From positions 1 to 5,010 of the forward strand of contig VFKO01000469.1 of NCBI GenBank assembly GCA_009885515.1: a stretch of DNA of 5,010 nucleotides, in the 5' to 3' direction. Within the stretch, counting starts at the first letter, position 1. Every line of letters begins with the position of its first letter. Below, piece by piece: positions 1-5,010 of this stretch. The notes below the pieces were generated by a model. It had not been told where the DNA came from, did not search any database, and worked only from the letters and a program-made list of their open reading frames with translations. The DNA comes from Rhodobiaceae bacterium. GTDB lineage: Bacteria; Pseudomonadota; Alphaproteobacteria; Micropepsales; Micropepsaceae. The translations under genes and the position numbers were made by a program.

Positions 1-2
1 CA

Positions 3-134
3 AGGGTGATGCTCGCACTCTACGCGGTTTGTGTTTTTCCCAGCGTTTACGGCTACGGCGGCACCTACGACAAGAGCACAATCTCCAAGACAGCGCGCGT
101 GGTAGTCACAATCGAGTACAACATCGAGCGGTAA
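3..134 (+). CDS. C-terminal fragment of an unidentified protein (gene enters from the left edge)
   Basis: This frame is open from the window edge to a TAA at 132-134 and gives 43 codons. About three quarters of them end in G or C, as expected for a real gene in this genome. The peptide begins with a short hydrophobic stretch (VMLALYAVCVFPSVYGYGG) and then a more polar tail ending in VVVTIEYNIER. It could be the end of a membrane or secreted protein, with a last transmembrane or hydrophobic strand followed by a beta-rich tail. An ATG at position 9 would allow a 41-residue free-standing ORF, but no Shine-Dalgarno can be judged because the upstream sequence is missing. I do not recognise the family. 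The overlapping frame from position 29 has an Arg/His-rich composition typical of a shadow and was not chosen. Confidence 0.45.
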   Translation, partial: RVMLALYAVCVFPSVYGYGGTYDKSTISKTARVVVTIEYNIER

Positions 135-216
135 AGCGCAGCGCGACGGCTTGCAGTCCGCGTTCGACCTTGGCAGGTTGCCCGTTCTTCGCCTTCCGCG
201 ACCAGAGACTCTGTCC

Positions 217-1248
217 ATGAAACTTCCGCCGCTTTCTCCGCAACCTCCCGACACGCCTTGGCCCACGCAGGATTGGCCGCTCGGCGAGCTCCGCCGCGTC
301 GATCACGCGGCCTTCGACGCTCTCGTCGCCGAAGCGTTTGCCACGAAGATGACGGCGACACTGGGTGAGACGCATGCTTTGCTGGTCGTGCAGGGCGGGC
401 GCATCACGTTCGAACGCTATGGCGAAGGCTTCGATGCCGCGAGCACGCATCATTCCTGGTCCAAGGCCAAGAGCATCACGCACGCGCTGGTAGGCTTGCT
501 GGTAAAGGACGGCAAGCTTGACATCCAGGCTCCGGCCGGTGTTCCGGAATGGGCGGGCGATGCGCGCTCGGCGATCACGCTCGATCAGCTGCTGCGCATG
601 TCAAGCGGGCTCAAATTCAGCGAGGACTATGCCCCCAGTGGGGGCTCGTCCGACGTGATTGCGATGCTCTTTCAGGAAGGCAAGGACGACGTTGCGGCCT
701 ATGCGGCGGCGCAGCCGTTGGAGCACGCACCGGGGACATATTGGTCCTATGCCAGCGGGACGACCAACATCGTCAGCCGGATCGCCTCGCGGGCGCTTGA
801 GTCCCATGGCCCCGATTTCGAGCGTTTCATGCGCGCGCGGTTGTTTGAGCCTCTCGGGATCACCTCGGCTATTCCCAAATTCGACAAAGCGGGTACGTTT
901 ATCGGGTCGAGTTTCTGCTTCATGACCGCGCGCGATTTTGCCCGTTTTGGGTTGCTCTATCTGCGCGACGGCATGTGGGAGGGGCGACGCCTCTTGCCGG
1001 AAGGTTGGGTCGACTACGCGCGCCGGCCCACGTTCCAGCAGGCGGGCGTCGAGAGCAATCGCTACGGCGCGCACTGGTGGCTGGACTTTGCTGGCCCAGG
1101 CTCGTTTTCCGCCAACGGCTATGATGGCCAATACACAATCATCGCGCCCGGCCGCGACCTCATCATCGTACGCCACGGGACAACGCCGCTCGCACTCAAG
1201 GACAATCTGAAGGACTGGCTCGGCAAGCTCGCTGCATGTATTGCGTGA
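217..1248 (+). CDS. Serine hydrolase, beta-lactamase / 6-aminohexanoate-dimer hydrolase (NylB-like) family
   Basis: A 343-residue protein with the penicillin-recognising serine hydrolase fold (beta-lactamase class C / esterase / NylB superfamily). Seen directly: the S-x-x-K motif as SKAK at residues 82-85 (Ser82 nucleophile, Lys85 general base) within SWSKAKSITHALVG; the LLRMSSGLKFSEDY block at 125-138; the second motif YAS at 178-180; and a C-terminal GYDGQYTIIAPGRDLIIVRHG segment (301-321), where HG takes the place of the KTG strand. The block layout matches NylB-type amide/ester hydrolases better than true beta-lactamases, so the substrate is unknown and resistance should not be assumed. 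No signal peptide is visible, so a cytoplasmic location is inferred. The ATG at 217 was preferred over a TTG at 151, because the 22 extra residues look non-conserved and Pro/Arg-rich; the Shine-Dalgarno is weak in either case. It converges on the MFS gene, 12 bases away. Confidence 0.9.
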   Translation: MKLPPLSPQPPDTPWPTQDWPLGELRRVDHAAFDALVAEAFATKMTATLGETHALLVVQGGRITFERYGEGFDAASTHHSWSKAKSITHALVGLLVKDGKLDIQAPAGVPEWAGDARSAITLDQLLRMSSGLKFSEDYAPSGGSSDVIAMLFQEGKDDVAAYAAAQPLEHAPGTYWSYASGTTNIVSRIASRALESHGPDFERFMRARLFEPLGITSAIPKFDKAGTFIGSSFCFMTARDFARFGLLYLRDGMWEGRRLLPEGWVDYARRPTFQQAGVESNRYGAHWWLDFAGPGSFSANGYDGQYTIIAPGRDLIIVRHGTTPLALKDNLKDWLGKLAACIA

Positions 1249-1264
1249 GGTACTGCTCCCTCAC
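1245..1264. terminator. Short hairpin across the convergent stop codons (possible bidirectional terminator)
   Basis: GTGAGG (1245-1250) and CCTCAC (1259-1264) are perfect 6-base inverted repeats around an 8-base loop. The plus-strand stop TGA (1246-1248) lies in the left arm and the minus-strand stop (TCA, 1261-1263) lies in the right arm. There is no T-tract on either side, so intrinsic termination is uncertain. The position between two converging genes is the main support. Confidence 0.35.
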
Positions 1265-2760
1265 CCGCGCGCCACCAAATCCTTGCTGTACGTCAGCGAC
1301 GACAGCCAGAAGCATGCGGCGGCCGGGATGAAGACAAGCGCCGTAACCGCCATCGACTGGCGCAGGCCCTCGCCGTAGGCGGCGGCGCAGATTGTCCTCT
1401 GGGCCTCGGGCATTTGGGCGAGCAGCTCTTTCGAGCGGCACATGGCGTTGGTGAGCGTGCCCTCCATGCCGTGCTGGGCGAGCTGCATACTCATGAACAT
1501 GTCGCTGAGCCAGCCCACGATCAAGGGGCCCAGTCCGTTACCGATCAGGGCCACAATCAAAAGCAGGATCGCAATCGCCGAAGCGCGCGAGCGCGTCGAG
1601 ACCACGCCTTGGCCGATCGTGTATTGCGCACCCAGATACGTGAAGTGGAGGGTTGCAGCGATGCCCCAAAGCACGAGCCCAACGTCGAAGATGCGTGCCG
1701 TGGGCGTGAAGAAGCCCAGCTGGTAGAAGGGGATCGACAACAAAAGGCCCAAGGCCGGAAGCCAGGCCACAGCGGTGGGATAGCGCGGCGATAGTTTCTC
1801 GGTCGCATAGCCGCCGATGAACGTGCCGGCCGCCGCGCATAGCGACAGCGGCACACCGAACTCCAGGGCGAATTGTCCGGGGCTGATGCCGTGGATGCGC
1901 TGCGCCATGGGCGCTTGAAAGCCTGCGAGGCCGTAGCCGACGAGCGCGGTGAGGGCGGCCCCCATCGCCATGACCCAGAAGGTGGGTTTGGAAGCCAGCT
2001 CGCGCAATGTTTCGCGAAGGCCCGCGCCGGCGCGGCGCTCCATCGCCGGCGGATCGGAAAAGCCGCGCGGCGGTTCCTTGATGGTGAAAAGTACGATGAG
2101 CGCCACGATCAGCCCCGGCGCGCCGATCACGACGAACGCAACGCGCCAGCCCTCGACATTGGCCCAGTCAATGGGGAAGAGAGCCGCCATACCGTAGGTT
2201 TGCAGCCACTGCTCGACAGCCGTGCCGCTAAGGCCAGTTGCGATCGGGCCGCCGAAGGCGTTGGCCAAGGCAGCGCCGATGGTGACACCCATGGCATAGA
2301 TGCCCAGCGCGTTGGCGCGGCTGCCCGGTTTGAAATAGTCGCCGATGATCGAGTTTGCAGGCGGCGTGCAGCCGGCCTCGCCGATGGCAACACCGATGCG
2401 CGCGACCAGCAGGAACATGAAGCTGGTGGCGAAACCGCAAAGGGCCGCCATCAGCGACCAGATCGCGATGCACAAGGCGATGATCACAACGCGATTATAG
2501 CGGTCGGCCGCGATCGCGATCGGGATGCCCATCAGCGCGTAGAAGATCGCGAAAGGCGGGCCGTTCAAAAATCCATACTCGCTGTCGCTGAGGTTGAAGG
2601 CGGTAATGACGGGCTGCGCGATGACGGAAAGCAGGTTCCGGTCAATGAAGTTGAGCGTGTAGACGAGGGTAAGCAGGATCAGCACATAGCCGCGATAGGC
2701 AGGCTTGCCATAACTGCGTCCCCCAGCATCGTCCGCCGCAGCGGCTGTTCCTGCCGTCAT
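1261..2760 (-). CDS. MFS transporter, spinster-like family
   Basis: A 499-residue inner-membrane protein with about twelve hydrophobic segments. Family-defining features are visible: YTLNFIDRN in TM1 (residues 34-42), the loop 2-3 motif A remnant ADRYNR (85-90), the TM4 signature ARIGVAIGEAGCTPPANSIIGDYF (Arg121, Glu128, Asp141), and GWRVAFVVIGAPG...TIKEPPRG leading out of TM6 (204-233). These match the bacterial spinster-like MFS branch common in sphingomonads and related Alphaproteobacteria, whose substrates are mostly unknown (small organic or lipid-like molecules, probably proton-coupled). Two loops are longer than in a minimal MFS protein: residues about 172-204, and about 420-466, which holds Cys441 and Cys458. 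The ATG at 2760 is the most upstream possible start, since an in-frame TAA lies just before it. The only SD-like bases (GGGAG) abut the ATG directly, so translation may depend on coupling to the methyltransferase gene that ends 30 bases upstream. Confidence 0.93.
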   Translation of the reverse strand: MTAGTAAAADDAGGRSYGKPAYRGYVLILLTLVYTLNFIDRNLLSVIAQPVITAFNLSDSEYGFLNGPPFAIFYALMGIPIAIAADRYNRVVIIALCIAIWSLMAALCGFATSFMFLLVARIGVAIGEAGCTPPANSIIGDYFKPGSRANALGIYAMGVTIGAALANAFGGPIATGLSGTAVEQWLQTYGMAALFPIDWANVEGWRVAFVVIGAPGLIVALIVLFTIKEPPRGFSDPPAMERRAGAGLRETLRELASKPTFWVMAMGAALTALVGYGLAGFQAPMAQRIHGISPGQFALEFGVPLSLCAAAGTFIGGYATEKLSPRYPTAVAWLPALGLLLSIPFYQLGFFTPTARIFDVGLVLWGIAATLHFTYLGAQYTIGQGVVSTRSRASAIAILLLIVALIGNGLGPLIVGWLSDMFMSMQLAQHGMEGTLTNAMCRSKELLAQMPEAQRTICAAAYGEGLRQSMAVTALVFIPAAACFWLSSLTYSKDLVARG

Positions 2761-2790
2761 CTCCCGCGCCCCAGTGCTTTTTTAATGGCG

Positions 2791-3606
2791 CTACGCAACC
2801 TTGACCGTCACGCGCAGGAACGTGGCGGGGATCGAGGTCTGTTCTTTGTCCGGGCTTTTGTTCTGGCGGTTGAACAAGTCGTCCAGTTCCCGGTGCAGGT
2901 CGGCGGCTTTGCCGTTTTTCTCGGCGGCTTCGAAGGCATTCATTGTGGGGCCATAATAGGTTCTGAAGGCCTCCAGAAGCTTCGACGGCGGGCCGGGATA
3001 TTCGAACGTATAGGTGTCGCGCAGGAACGACACGTCGGCCGCAGGAATCCCCGCGCCTGCAAAGCGCTCGACGACGTTGCTCTCCACCCCCCAAATCATC
3101 GGACTGATGAAGCCTTCGGGAGGCGGCGGCGAGTAAGCGGCGCTGGTTTTCAGAATTTGCGCCACCAGGGTCGGGTCGTTGGGGATCCAGTTGCCCATGA
3201 CGATGCGCCCGCCAGGCTTGGCGACCCGCACCATTTCCTTCGCCACATCGAAGGGCCGGGGTGCGAACATGGCACCGAAAATGCTGACCACCAGATCAAA
3301 GCTGTCGTTCGCAAGGTCGCGCAGGTCCGAGGCATCGCCTTCCTGGAATTTGCAATTGCTGAGGTCTTCGTCCTTGGCGCGTTTGTTGCCGGCCGCAACC
3401 AGATTGGCCGCGATGTCGACGCCCAGAACGTCGGCACCCAGCCGTGCTTGCGGCAGCGCGGTCGTGCCGTCGCCGCAACCCAGGTCAAGAACTTTGAGGC
3501 CCTTGGCGACGCCGATCGATTTGACCAGCGCCTCACCACTGTTTCGCATGGCTTGCGCGATACGCGTGAAGTCGCCTTTTTCCCAAAGGGCTTTGTTCGG
3601 ATTCAT
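2791..3606 (-). CDS. Class I SAM-dependent methyltransferase
   Basis: A 271-residue soluble protein with a Rossmann-type methyltransferase domain. Motif I is VLDLGCGDG (residues 39-47), which binds the SAM methionine part. The acidic ribose-binding strand end is GVDIA (62-66, Asp64). The adenine-contact acidic motif is EGDASD (89-94), motif IV is FDLVVSIFGAMFAP (103-116), and the post-IV helix and strand read KEMVRVAKPGGRIVMGNW. A Pro-rich segment SPPPPEGF and a C-terminal helical region follow, probably the substrate cap. The length and even conservation fit a family usually annotated only as class I SAM-dependent methyltransferase; the acceptor is unknown, and a small molecule is more likely than RNA or protein (inference). 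The ATG at 3606 has an AGGA Shine-Dalgarno (complement of 3616-3619) 9 bases upstream. It lies 49 bases after the lipoprotein gene and 30 bases before the MFS gene, all on one strand. Confidence 0.93.
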   Translation of the reverse strand: MNPNKALWEKGDFTRIAQAMRNSGEALVKSIGVAKGLKVLDLGCGDGTTALPQARLGADVLGVDIAANLVAAGNKRAKDEDLSNCKFQEGDASDLRDLANDSFDLVVSIFGAMFAPRPFDVAKEMVRVAKPGGRIVMGNWIPNDPTLVAQILKTSAAYSPPPPEGFISPMIWGVESNVVERFAGAGIPAADVSFLRDTYTFEYPGPPSKLLEAFRTYYGPTMNAFEAAEKNGKAADLHRELDDLFNRQNKSPDKEQTSIPATFLRVTVKVA

Positions 3607-3655
3607 GGGAGCTGTTCCTGTGACTATGATGAAATCGCAGGGCTACCAAAAAGGT

Positions 3656-4135
3656 TTAACGCTTCGGCGTCAACCCCAGCCGCAACTCCCGCACGCGCTC
3701 CAGCAGTGGCTGCAGCGCCTCGACCTTGGCGCCGTGCTCGAAGCTAACGGTCTTGCTGCCGCCAGCGCCCGTCACCGACAAAGACTCCGCGCCACCGTCG
3801 GCGCAGTCGGGGCAGCCGATGACGGCGGGCAGACCGTCGAACTTGGTCGCTTCGGCGAGGCGCGCAATCTCTTGCCACTGGCTTGGTGAGAGTTTTTCCG
3901 TGAAGCGCTGCGAGGGCAGGGTGGTGCCGCCGCGTCCGCCGGGCTCGCGCACCAGAACCGCCTCGCCAGGCGTGATCTCAAGGCGTGTCTTGCAATAGCC
4001 CATGCACATGCCAAACGACGTCGTCGACACCACGCGGGCGATGCCGCCCGCATTCACCGCGTCGTCGTCGCAAGCGGCCAAACCCAGGGCCGCAGCGAAG
4101 GCAACAACGAATCCAAACCGCGCGCGCCTGTTCAT
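3656..4135 (-). CDS. Small Cys-pair lipoprotein, DUF6438-like
   Basis: A 159-residue protein with an N-terminal lipoprotein signal: basic start MNRRAR, hydrophobic core, and lipobox LAAC with Cys22 as the lipidated residue. Residues +2 to +4 are Asp (DDD); in E. coli, Asp at +2 favours retention in the inner membrane, but whether that rule holds here is unknown. The mature part has FGMCMGYC (C44-x3-C48), then a predicted beta-rich stretch, LSPSQWQEIARLAEATKF (82-99), CPDC (C108-x2-C111) followed by ADGGAES, and a C-terminal helix LQPLLERVRELR. The FG-x-C-x2-x-Y pattern and the CPDCADGGAE segment recall DUF6438-type secreted proteins; this is from memory of the pattern and not a search result. 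The function is unknown. The four cysteines could form disulfides or bind metal. The ATG at 4135 was chosen over the one at 4162 because it has an ideal Shine-Dalgarno and starts the signal peptide cleanly. First gene of the likely minus-strand operon. Confidence 0.85.
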   Translation of the reverse strand: MNRRARFGFVVAFAAALGLAACDDDAVNAGGIARVVSTTSFGMCMGYCKTRLEITPGEAVLVREPGGRGGTTLPSQRFTEKLSPSQWQEIARLAEATKFDGLPAVIGCPDCADGGAESLSVTGAGGSKTVSFEHGAKVEALQPLLERVRELRLGLTPKR

Positions 4136-4141
4136 CACCTG

Positions 4142-4147
4142 CTCCTT
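4142..4147 (-). promoter_or_regulatory. Ribosome binding site that fixes the lipoprotein start
   Basis: On the minus strand this reads AAGGAG, six bases before the ATG at 4135. The alternative ATG at 4162 lies upstream of it and would place this RBS inside the coding sequence, so the downstream start is favoured. Confidence 0.8.
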
Positions 4148-4160
4148 GTTGATGGCAATC

Positions 4161-4200
4161 AAAGCTTTCGCAGCATAGCCAATGCTGGCCGCAATTGCGA
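4161..4200. repeat. Cluster of short palindromes upstream of the lipoprotein gene
   Basis: Three perfect symmetric elements lie within 40 bases: AAAGCTTT (4161-4168); CAGCAT-agcca-ATGCTG (4171-4187, 6-base arms, 5-base loop); and GCAATTGC (4191-4198). An outer pair TCGCA (4168-4172) and TGCGA (4196-4200) encloses the middle one. They sit 26-65 bases upstream of the lipoprotein start, where a promoter, operator or 5' leader would be expected. No clear -35/-10 pair for the minus strand was found; TATGCT (complement of 4174-4179) is a possible -10 but has a poor -35. Confidence 0.4.
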
Positions 4201-4242
4201 CAGGAGCGCGCGCAAAGCTGTGATCTCGCTCAAGCCCTGATG

Positions 4243-4254
4243 CGCCGCGCGGCG
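4243..4254. repeat. 12-base perfect GC palindrome
   Basis: CGCCGCGCGGCG is its own reverse complement and is followed on the plus strand by TTGTTT. It lies in the middle of the divergent intergenic region. It may be chance in GC-rich DNA, a weak terminator-like element, or a protein site. Confidence 0.25.
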
Positions 4255-4281
4255 TTGTTTGGCAAGCCGGCCTGGGGAGAA

Positions 4282-4296
4282 TTAAAATAATTCTAA
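4282..4296. promoter_or_regulatory. Candidate Fur-superfamily operator (Fur/PerR/Irr-like 7-1-7 box) upstream of katG
   Basis: TTAAAAT-A-ATTCTAA is an inverted repeat with 7-base arms, one mismatch and a single central base. On the minus strand it reads TTAGAAT-T-ATTTTAA. This resembles the 7-1-7 boxes of Fur/PerR regulators and, with one flanking base on each side, the Irr ICE motif TTTAGAA-N3-TTCTAAA (12 of 14 defined positions). It also overlaps a perfect AGAATT-N5-AATTCT repeat at 4278-4294. The patch is sharply AT-rich against GC-rich surroundings. It ends five bases before the -35 hexamer, centred near -48 of the proposed katG start, a position more usual for activation than for simple occlusion. 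KatG is a heme peroxidase, so iron-, heme- or peroxide-responsive control makes sense. Which regulator binds, if any, is inference. Confidence 0.45.
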
Positions 4297-4301
4297 ACTA
4301 A

Positions 4302-4330
4302 TTGACGTCTGCCGGATGCGGCACTAGTTT
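4302..4330 (+). promoter_or_regulatory. Likely sigma70-type promoter of katG
   Basis: TTGACG at 4302-4307 matches the -35 consensus in five of six positions. Seventeen bases later TAGTTT (4325-4330) is a poor -10 (three of six). A strong -35 with a weak -10 fits an activator-assisted promoter. Transcription would start near 4337 and leave a leader of about 63 bases. Confidence 0.5.
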
Positions 4331-4347
4331 TCGCGCCAGTAAGTGGA

Positions 4348-4377
4348 GCGTTTCGCGCAGAGGCGCGTACGAAATGC
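4348..4377 (+). repeat. Hairpin in the katG 5' leader
   Basis: GCGTTTCG (4348-4355) can pair with CGAAATGC (4370-4377) over eight positions, one of them a G-U wobble, with extra CGC/GCG pairing possible inside. A second, competing palindrome ATGCT-G-AGCAT (4374-4384) overlaps its right arm and ends three bases before the katG Shine-Dalgarno at 4388. Confidence 0.4.
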
Positions 4378-4387
4378 TGAGCATAAC

Positions 4388-4392
4388 AGGAG
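4388..4392 (+). promoter_or_regulatory. katG ribosome binding site
   Basis: AGGAG, seven bases before the ATG at 4400. It is strong and well spaced, and it fixes the katG start. Confidence 0.8.
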
Positions 4393-4399
4393 CCAAGAC

Positions 4400-5010
4400 A
4401 TGACAGATGAAAATAAATGCCCGGTGCCCCATTCAAGCGGCCGAATGAATCGTGACTGGTGGCCTAATCAGCTGAACATCAGTGTGCTTCACCAAAACAC
4501 GCCCGACTCCGACCCGATGGGGCCGCACTTCGACTATGCAAAAGAGTTCGACAGTCTCGATCTCGATGCGCTGGTCAGGGACCTGAATGCGCTGATGACC
4601 GACAGCCAGGAATGGTGGCCGGCAGACTACGGACACTACGGACCCTTCTTCATCCGCATGACTTGGCACGCTGCAGGGACCTACCGCGCCGGTGACGGGC
4701 GCGGGGGCGGTGGTCACGGGCAACAGCGTTTCGCGCCGCTGAATTCGTGGCCGGACAACGGCAACCTCGACAAGGCGCGCCGGCTGCTTTGGCCGATCAA
4801 AAAGAAGTACGGCCACAAGATTTCCTGGGCCGATCTCATGATCCTGACCGGCAACGTCGCGTATGAGTCGATGGGCTTCAAGACTTACGGCTTCGGCGGC
4901 GGGCGCACGGACACGTGGGAGCCTGAGCAGCACGTGAACTGGGGCGCCGAGGACACGTGGCTCGGCGACAAACGCTACAGCGGCGACCGCGAACTGGCAG
5001 GGCACTTGGG
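4400..5010 (+). CDS. katG: Catalase-peroxidase KatG, N-terminal part (runs off the right edge)
   Basis: KatG is a bifunctional heme enzyme that removes hydrogen peroxide by catalase and peroxidase activity, usually in the cytoplasm as a homodimer. The first 203 codons are present, of about 720-760 in the family. Seen directly: NRDWWPNQLNISVLHQ (17-32), the DPMGPHFDYAKEF block (38-50), the distal heme pocket FFIRMTWHAAGTYR with Arg86, Trp89 and His90 (equivalent to Arg104, Trp107 and His108 of the M. tuberculosis enzyme), GRGGGGHGQQRFAPLNSWPDN (100-120) with Asp119 at the place of Asp137 in the access channel, KISWADLMILTGNVA (140-154), and WEPEQHVNWG followed by WLGDKRYSG. The window ends just before the expected Tyr of the Met-Tyr-Trp adduct, and the proximal His and C-terminal domain lie outside. 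The ATG has a good RBS. Oxidative-stress or iron control is likely from the upstream sites. Confidence 0.97.
   Translation, partial: MTDENKCPVPHSSGRMNRDWWPNQLNISVLHQNTPDSDPMGPHFDYAKEFDSLDLDALVRDLNALMTDSQEWWPADYGHYGPFFIRMTWHAAGTYRAGDGRGGGGHGQQRFAPLNSWPDNGNLDKARRLLWPIKKKYGHKISWADLMILTGNVAYESMGFKTYGFGGGRTDTWEPEQHVNWGAEDTWLGDKRYSGDRELAGHL

Noticed and set aside
151..216. TTG-initiated N-terminal extension of the serine hydrolase
   Set aside because: It adds 22 residues without family similarity or a clear RBS; the ATG at 217 gives a normal family start.
601..1176. Minus-strand open frame of 191 codons opposite the serine hydrolase
   Set aside because: The hydrolase frame holds the S-x-x-K, Y-A-S and C-terminal motifs; the antisense peptide is Arg-rich and shadow-like.
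217..1248. Reading the hydrolase as an antibiotic-resistance beta-lactamase
   Set aside because: It lacks a signal peptide, and its motif set fits NylB-type esterases/amidases better.
2776..2783. T-run in the gap between the methyltransferase and MFS genes as a terminator
   Set aside because: The T-run is on the plus strand, opposite to transcription of these genes, and no GC-rich stem precedes it.
1873..3747. Open plus-strand frame of 624 codons antisense to the MFS and methyltransferase genes
   Set aside because: It covers two genes with clear family motifs on the other strand and reads through their 30-base gap. Its product is rich in Arg, His, Asp and Gly with no recognisable domain, typical of an antisense shadow in GC-rich DNA.
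4136..4162. Nine-residue upstream extension of the lipoprotein (ATG at 4162)
   Set aside because: The ideal AAGGAG lies between the two ATGs and serves the downstream one, which also begins directly with the basic part of the signal peptide.
4433..5005. Minus-strand open frame of 190 codons opposite katG
   Set aside because: The plus strand encodes unmistakable KatG motifs through the whole stretch; the antisense product is low-complexity and has no known pattern.

Overview
The window is GC-rich, densely coding bacterial DNA, and its third codon positions are mostly G or C. Gene content and protein style suggest an alphaproteobacterium: a spinster-like MFS transporter, a NylB-type serine hydrolase, a rhizobial/caulobacterial-looking SAM methyltransferase, and KatG. 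The genus cannot be fixed from the sequence alone. I see no mobile element, CRISPR array, tRNA or rRNA. This looks like ordinary chromosomal sequence, and I did not find a convincing new multi-gene system.

Layout, left to right. Bases 3-134 carry what looks like the C-terminal end of a gene that enters from the left. After an 82-base gap comes a plus-strand serine hydrolase of the beta-lactamase/6-aminohexanoate-dimer-hydrolase fold (217-1248). It converges on a minus-strand MFS transporter (1261-2760) with only 12 bases between the stop codons, and both stops lie in one short hairpin. The MFS gene is the last of three closely spaced minus-strand genes. In transcription order these are a small Cys-rich lipoprotein (3656-4135), a class I SAM methyltransferase (2791-3606) and the transporter; the gaps are 49 and 30 bases, so one operon is likely.

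A divergent control region (4136-4399) separates that operon from katG. The start of katG (4400 to the window end) encodes the conserved distal heme-pocket residues of catalase-peroxidase. Upstream of katG lie a sigma70-like promoter and, overlapping an AT-rich patch, an imperfect 7-1-7 inverted repeat that resembles Fur-superfamily (Fur/PerR/Irr) operators. The leader of katG can form a hairpin, and the lipoprotein side holds several short palindromes.

How the genes work together: KatG is a peroxide-detoxifying heme enzyme, and the operator-like box suggests iron- or peroxide-responsive control. The lipoprotein-methyltransferase-MFS operon has no obvious shared pathway. Methylation of a small molecule followed by transport is possible, but only as inference. 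The most useful observations are the katG control region, the shared hairpin at the convergent stops, and the Cys-pair lipoprotein.
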